DNA of 64,000 nucleotides from Sipunculus nudus (Eukaryota > Annelida > Sipuncula > Golfingiida > Sipunculidae). Position 1 is the stretch's first letter; the number at the start of each line of letters is the position of its first letter. A program made the position numbers and the translations under genes. The stretch spans positions 66,201,300 to 66,265,299 of the forward strand of contig CM049314.1 in NCBI GenBank assembly GCA_026874595.1, in the 5' to 3' direction. Shown piece after piece: positions 57,600 through 64,000 of this stretch. The notes below the pieces were generated by a model. It searched no databases and was not told the DNA's origin. It worked only from the letters and a program-made list of their open reading frames with translations.

Positions 57600-59880
57600 T
57601 ATATCAAAGTTTCTATCCATCCTTTTCCCTCTCTTGTTTTGATTCTTTTGTTTCTATCACGGTCTCAATCCATCCTTTTTCCCTCTCTTGTTTTAATTCT
57701 TTAGTTTATATCACAGTCTCAATCCATCCTTATTCTCTCTCTTGTTTTAATTCTTAAGTTTATATCAAAGTCTCTATCCACCCTTTTTCCCTCTCTTGTT
57801 TTGATTCTTTAGGTTATATCAAAGTCTCTATCCATCATTTTTCTGTCTCTTGTTTTAATTCTTTAGTTTATATCACGGTCTCAATCCATCCTTTTTCCCT
57901 CTCTTGTTTTGATTCTTTAGTTTATATCAAAGTCTCTATCCATCTTTTTTCTCTCACTTGTTTTAATTCTTTAGTTTATATCACAGTCTCAGTCCATCCT
58001 TTTTCTCTTTCTTGTTTTGATTCTTTAGGTTATATCAAAGTCTCTATCCATCCTTTTTCTCTCTCTTGTTTTGATTCTTAAGTTTATATCACGGCCTCAA
58101 TCCATCCTTTTTCCCTCTCTTGTTTTGATTCTTTAGTTTATATCACAGTCTCTATCCATCTTTTTTCTCTCACTTGTTTTAATTCTTTAGTTTATATCAC
58201 AGTCTCAGTCCATCCTTTTTCTCTCTCTTTTTTTAATTCTTTAGTTTATATCACAGTCTCATTTCATCCTTTTTCTCTCTCTTGTTTTGATTCTTAAGTT
58301 TATATCAAAGTCTCTATCCATCCTTTTTCTCTCTCTTGTTTTGATTCTTTAGTTTATATCAAAGTCTCTATCCATCCTTTTTCTCTCTCTTGTTTTGATT
58401 ATTTAGTTTATATCACGGTCTCAATCCATCCTTTTTCCCTCTATTTTTTTAATTCTTTAGTTTATATCACAGTCTCAAACCATCCTTTTTCTCTCTCTTG
58501 TTTTGATTCTTTAGTTTATATCAAAGTCTCTATCCATCCTTTTTCTCTCTCTTGTTTTGATTCTTTAGTTTATATCAAAGTCTCTATCCATCCTTTTTCT
58601 CTCTCTTGATTTAATTCTTTAGTTTATATCAAAGTCTCTATCCATCCTTTTTCTCTCTCTTGTTTTGATTCTTTAGTTTCTATCATGGTCTCAATCCATC
58701 CTTTTTCCCTCTCTTGTTTTGATTCTTTAGTTTATATCACGGTCTCAATCCTTCCTTTTTCCCTCTCTTGTTTTGATTCTTTAGTTTATATCAAAGTTTC
58801 TATCCATCCTTTTCCCTCTCTTGTTTTGATTCTTTTGTTTCTATCACGGTCTCAATCCATCCTTTTTCCCTCTCTTGTTTTAATTCTTTAGTTTATATCA
58901 CAGTCTCAATCCATCCTTATTCTCTCTCTTGTTTTAATTCTTAAGTTTATATCAAAGTCTCTATCCACCCTTTTTCCCTCTCTTGTTTTGATTCTTTAGG
59001 TTATATCAAAGTCTCTATCCATCATTTTTCTGTCTCTTGTTTTAATTCTTTAGTTTATATCACGGTCTCAATCCATCCTTTTTCCCTCTCTTGTTTTGAT
59101 TCTTTAGTTTATATCAAAGTCTCTATCCATCTTTTTTCTCTCACTTGTTTTAATTCTTTAGTTTATATCACAGTCTCAGTCCATCCTTTTTCTCTTTCTT
59201 GTTTTGATTCTTTAGGTTATATCAAAGTCTCTATCCATCCTTTTTCTCTCTCTTGTTTTGATTCTTAAGTTTATATCACGGCCTCAATCCATCCTTTTTC
59301 CCTCTCTTGTTTTGATTCTTTAGTTTATATCACAGTCTCTATCCATCTTTTTTCTCTCACTTGTTTTAATTCTTTAGTTTATATCACAGTCTCAGTCCAT
59401 CCTTTTTCTCTCTCTTTTTTTAATTCTTTAGTTTATATCACAGTCTCATTTCATCCTTTTTCTCTCTCTTGTTTTGATTCTTAAGTTTATATCAAAGTCT
59501 CTATCCATCCTTTTTCTCTCTCTTGTTTTGATTCTTTAGTTTATATCAAAGTCTCTATCCATCCTTTTTCTCTCTCTTGTTTTGATTATTTAGTTTATAT
59601 CACGGTCTCAATCCATCCTTTTTCCCTCTATTTTTTTAATTCTTTAGTTTATATCACAGTCTCAAACCATCCTTTTTCTCTCTCTTGTTTTGATTCTTTA
59701 GTTTATATCAAAGTCTCTATCCATCCGTTTTCTCTCTCTTGTTTTGATTCTTTAGTTTATATCAAAGTCTCTATCCATCCTTTTTCTCTCTCTTGATTTA
59801 ATTCTTTAGTTTATATCAAAGTCTCTATCCATCCTTTTTCTCTCTCTTGTTTTGATTCTTTAGTTTCTATCATGGTCTCA
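57600..59880 (+). repeat. higher-order duplication of 22 satellite units (~1187 bp)
   Basis: The rare variant CCATCCTTATTCTCTCTCTT followed by GTTTTAATTCTTAAG occurs at 57724 and 58911, 1187 bases apart (22 units less one base). The order of unit variants around both sites is the same for over 1 kb. Confidence 0.85.
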
Positions 59881-60559
59881 ATCCATCCTTTTTCTCTCTC
59901 TTGTTTTGATTCTTTAGTTTATATCAAAGACTCTATCCTTCCTTTTTCTCTCTCTTGTTTTGATTTTTTAGGTTATATCACGGTCTCAATCCATCCTTTT
60001 TCCCTCTCTTTTTTAATTCTTTAGTTTATATCACAGTCTCAATCCATTCTTTTTCTCTCTCTTGTTTTGATTCTTTAGTCTATATCACAGTCTCAATCCA
60101 TTCTTTTTCTCTCTCTTGTTTTGATTCTTTAGTCTATATCACAGTCTCAATCTATCCTTTTTCTCTCTCTTGTTTTGATTCTTTAGTTTATATCACGGTC
60201 TCAATCCATCCTTTTTCCCTCTCTTGTTTTGATTCTTTAGGTTATATCAGTCTCTATCCATCCTTTTTCTCTCTCTTGTTTTGATTCTTTAGTTTATATC
60301 ACGGTCTCAATCCATCCTTTTTCCCTCTCTTGTTTTGATTCTTTAGTTTATATCAAAGTCTCTATCCATCTTTTTTCTCTCACTTGTTTTAATTCTTTAG
60401 TTTATATCACAGTCTCAGTCCATCCTTTTTCTCTCCCTTTTTATAATTCTTTAGTTTATATCACAGTCTCATTCCATCCTTTTTCTCTCTCTTGTTTTGA
60501 TTCTTTAGTTTATATCAAAGTCTCTATCCATCCTTTTTCTCTCTCTTGTTTTGATTCTT

Positions 60560-61640
60560 TAGTTTATATCAAAGTCTCTATCCATCCTTTTTCTCTCTCT
60601 TGTTTTGATTCTTTAGTTTATATCACGGTCTCAATCCATCCTTTTTCCCTCTATTTTTTTAATTCTTTAGTTTATATCACAGTCTCAAACCATCCTTTTT
60701 CTCTTTCTTGTGTTGATTCTTTAGTTTATATCAAAGTCTCTATCCATCCTTTTTCTCTCTCTTGTTTTGATTCTTTAGTTTATATCAAAGTCTCTATCCA
60801 TCCTTTTTCTCTCTCTTGATTTAATTCTTTAGTTTATATCAAAGTCTCTATCCATCCTTTTTCTCTCTCTTGTTTTGATTCTTTAGTTTCTATCACGGTC
60901 TCAATCCATCCTTTTTCTCTATCTTGTTTTGATTCTTTAATTTATATCTCGGTCTCAATCCATCCTTTTTCCCTCTCTTTTTTTAATTCTTTAGTTCATA
61001 TCACAGTCTCAATCCATCCTTTTTCTCTCTCTTGTTTTGATTCTTTAGTTAGATCACAGTCTCAAACCATCCTTTTTCTCTCTCTTATTTTGATTCTTTG
61101 GTTTTTATCAAAGTCTCTATCCATCCTTTTTCTCTCTCTTGTTTTGATTCTTTAGTTTATATCACGGTCTCAATCCATCCTTTTTCCCTCTATTTTTTTA
61201 ATTCTTTAGTTTATATCACAGTCTCAAACCATCCTTTTTCTCTTTCTTGTGTTGATTCTTTAGTTTATATCAAAGTCTCTATCCATCCTTTTTCTCTCTC
61301 TTGTTTTGATTCTTTAGTTTATATCAAAGTCTCTATCCATCCTTTTTCTCTCTCTTGATTTAATTCTTTAGTTTATATCAAAGTCTCTATCCATCCTTTT
61401 TCTCTCTCTTGTTTTGATTCTTTAGTTTCTATCACGGTCTCAATCCATCCTTTTTCTCTATCTTGTTTTGATTCTTTAATTTATATCTCGGTCTCAATCC
61501 ATCCTTTTTCCCTCTCTTTTTTTAATTCTTTAGTTCATATCACAGTCTCAATCCATCCTTTTTCTCTCTCTTGTTTTGATTCTTTAGTTAGATCACAGTC
61601 TCAAACCATCCTTTTTCTCTCTCTTATTTTGATTCTTTGG
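60560..61640 (+). repeat. higher-order tandem duplication of 10 satellite units (539 bp)
   Basis: The rare variants TTCTTTAATTTATATCTCGG (about 60928 and 61467), TTAGTTAGATCACAG and TTATTTTGATTCTTTGG each occur twice at 539-base spacing, ten units less one base. The two blocks look nearly identical. Confidence 0.85.
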
Positions 61641-64000
61641 TTTTTATCAAAGTCTCTATCCATCCTTTTTCTCTCTCTTATTTTGATTCTTTAGTTTATA
61701 TCACGGTCTCAATCCTTCCTTTTTCCCTCTCTTGTTTTCATTCTTTAGTTTATATCAAAGTCTCTATTCATCCTTTTTCCCTCTCTTTTTTTAATTCTTT
61801 AGTTTATATCAAAGTCTCTATCCATCCTTTTTCTCTCTCTTGTTTTGATTCTTTAGTTTCTATCACGGTCTCAATCCATCATTTTTCTCTCTCTTGTTTT
61901 GATTCTTTAGTTTATATCAAAGTCTCTATCCATCCTTTTTCTCTCTCTTGTTTTGATTCTTTAGTTTATATCACGGTCTCAATCCATCCTTTTTCCCTCT
62001 ATTTTTTTAATTCTTTAGTTTATATCACAGTCTCAATCCATCCTTTTTCTCTTTCTTGTTTTGATTCTTTAGTTTATATCAAAGTCTCTATCCATCCTTT
62101 TTCTCTCTCTTGTTTTGATTCTTTAGTTTATATCACAGTCTCATTCCATCCTTTTTCTCTCTCTTGTTTTGATTCTTTAGTTTATATCAAAGTCTCTATC
62201 CATCCTTTTTCTCTCTCTTGTTTTGATTCTTTAGTTTATATCACAGTCTCAATCCATCCTTTTTCTCTCTCTTGTTTTGATTCTTTAGTTTAAATCACAG
62301 TCTCAAACCATCCTTTTTCTCTCTCTTGTTTTGATTCTTTGGTTTTTATCAAAGTCTCTATCCATCCTTTTTCCCTCTCTTGTTTTGATTCTTTAGTTTA
62401 TATCAAGGTCTCAATCCTTCATTTTCCCTCTCTTGTTTTAATTCTTTAGTTTATATCACAGTCTCAATCCATCCTTATTCTCTCTCTTGTTTTGATTCTT
62501 AAGTTTATATCAAAGTCTCTATCCACCCTTTTTCCCTCTCTTGTTTTGATTCTTTAGGTTATATCAAAGTCTCTATCCATCATTTTTCTGTCTCTTGTTT
62601 TGATTCTTTAGTTTATATCACGGTCTCAATCCATCCTTTTTCCCTCTCTTGTTTTGATTCTTTAGTTTATATCAAAGTCTCTATCCATCTTTTTTCTCTC
62701 ACTTGTTTTAATTCTTTAGTTTATATCACAGTCTCAGTCCAATCTTTTTCTCTTTCTTGTTTTGATTCTTTAGGTTATATCAAAGTCTCTATCCATCCTT
62801 TTTCTCTCTCTTGTTTTGATTCTTAAGTTTATATCACGGCCTCAATCCATCCTTTTTCCCTCTCTTGTTTTGATTCTTTAGTTTATATCAAAGTCTCTAT
62901 CCATCTTTTTTCTTTCACTTGTTTTAATTCTTTAGTTTATATCACAGTCTCAGTCCATCCTTTTTCTCTCTCTTTTTTTAATTCTTTAGTTTATATCACA
63001 GTCTCATTTCATCCTTTTTCTCTCTCTTGTTTTGATTCTTAAGTTTATATCAAAGTCTCTATCCATCCTTTTTCTCTCTCTTGTTTTGATTCTTTAGTTT
63101 ATATCAAAGTCTCTATCCATCCTTTTTCTCTCTCTTGTTTTGATTATTTAGTTTATATCACGGTCTCAATTCATCCTTTTTCCCTCTATTTTTTTAATTC
63201 TTTAGTTTATATCACAGTCTCAAACCATCCTTTTTCTCTCTCTTGTTTTGATTCTTTAGTTTATATCAAAGTCTCTATCCATCCTTTTTCTCTCTCTTGT
63301 TTTGATTCTTTAGTTTATATCAAAGTCTCTATCCATCCTTTTTCTCTCTCTTGATTTAATTCTTTAGTTTATATCAAAGTCTCTATCCACCCTTTTTCTC
63401 TCTCTTGTTTTGATTCTTTAGTTTCTATCACGGTCTCAATCCATCCTTTTTCTCTCTCTTGTTTTGATTCTTTAGTTTATATCAAAGACTCTATCCTTCC
63501 TTTTTCTCTCTCTTGTTTTGATTTTTTAGGTTATATCACGGTCTCAATCCATCCTTTTTCCCTCTCTTTTTTAATTCTTTAGTTTATATCACAGTCTCAA
63601 TCCATTCTTTTTCTCTCTCTTGTTTTGATTCTTTAGTCTCAATCACAGTCTCAATATATCCTTTTTCTCTCTCTTGTTTTGATTCTTTAGTTTATATCAC
63701 GGTCTCAATCCATCCTTTTTCCCTCTCTTGTTTTGATTCTTTAGGTTATATCAGTCTCTATCCATCCTTTTTCTCTCTCTTGTTTTGATTCTTTAGTTTA
63801 TATCACGGTCTCAATCCATCCTTTTTCCCTCTCTTGTTTTGATTCTTTAGTTTATATCAAAGTCTCTATCCATCTTTTTTCTCTCACTTTTTTTAATTCT
63901 TTAGTTTATATCACAGTCTCAGTCCATCCTTTTTCTCTCCCTTTTTATAATTCTTTAGTTTATATCACAGTCTCATTCCATCCTTTTTCTCTCTCTTGTT

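Larger units (their letters stand above)
52546..64000 (+). repeat. 54-bp satellite array with higher-order structure (continues past the window)
   Basis: About 212 head-to-tail units of 53-55 bases are made of CCATCCTTTTTCTCTCTCTT, GTTTTGATTCTTTAGTTTAT and ATCAAAGTCTCTAT. Main variants end ATCAAAGTCTCTAT, ATCACGGTCTCAAT or ATCACAGTCTCAAT, and carry TTTTTCCCTCTC or a TTTTTTTAATTC core. Because 54 is a multiple of three, frames of up to 218 codons stay open by chance, with an 18-residue repeat (VSIHPFSLSCFDSLVYIK). These are not genes. The plus strand is strongly pyrimidine-rich throughout. Confidence 0.97.

Noticed and set aside
52631-62293. Open frames of 68-218 codons inside the satellite
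   Set aside because: They arise because the 54-bp unit keeps frame. The peptides are pure repeat, and two of them (52631 and 54196) are identical.

Overview
The window looks like nuclear DNA of an animal, most likely a lophotrochozoan and probably a mollusc. That placement is an inference from three things: genes split into many short exons with GT-AG introns, base composition that is AT-rich, and many short dispersed and tandem repeats of kinds common in molluscan genomes. There is no bacterial-style gene layout, and I saw no tRNA or rRNA gene.

Two protein genes can be reconstructed exon by exon, pointing away from each other. On the minus strand, from 28649 down to 3315, lies most of a CTC1 gene, which encodes the large subunit of the CST (CTC1-STN1-TEN1) telomere and replication complex. 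Twenty exons join in a single reading frame giving 1437 residues. They match vertebrate CTC1 in order from about vertebrate residue 200 to the C-terminus. One unusually long exon (14680-16758) carries a large, disordered, lineage-specific expansion. The first ~200 residues, upstream of 28649, were not found with confidence. On the plus strand, 36680-46703, six exons give a complete 214-residue MOSPD1/MOSPD3-type protein: an MSP domain followed by two membrane segments at the C-terminus. About 8 kb separates the recognised ends of the two genes. It holds two exact CRE sites, a foldback repeat, a (TA)n tract and an unexplained ORF-like block.

Repeats fill most of the rest. 1-254 is a 19-bp minisatellite. 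The last CTC1 intron (3470-7907) is nearly all degenerate tandem and dispersed repeat. Other elements include a foldback (8483-8909), a Harbinger-like MITE (8942-9326), four copies of a ~500-bp repeat (two forming an inverted pair at 23262-24614), hAT-like fragments, tRNA-derived SINEs, a ~330-bp tandem repeat inside MOSPD intron 2, a small TIR element (44679-44833), a decayed LINE reverse-transcriptase fragment (45189-45392), a ~355-bp tandem duplication (45430-46240) and a 1.7-kb element with inverted ends (49902-51614) that contains a minisatellite.

From 52546 to the end of the window (more than 11.4 kb) there is one continuous 54-bp satellite of about 212 units with higher-order structure. 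It is pyrimidine-rich on the plus strand, and most units carry a sequence that reads like a 3' splice site.
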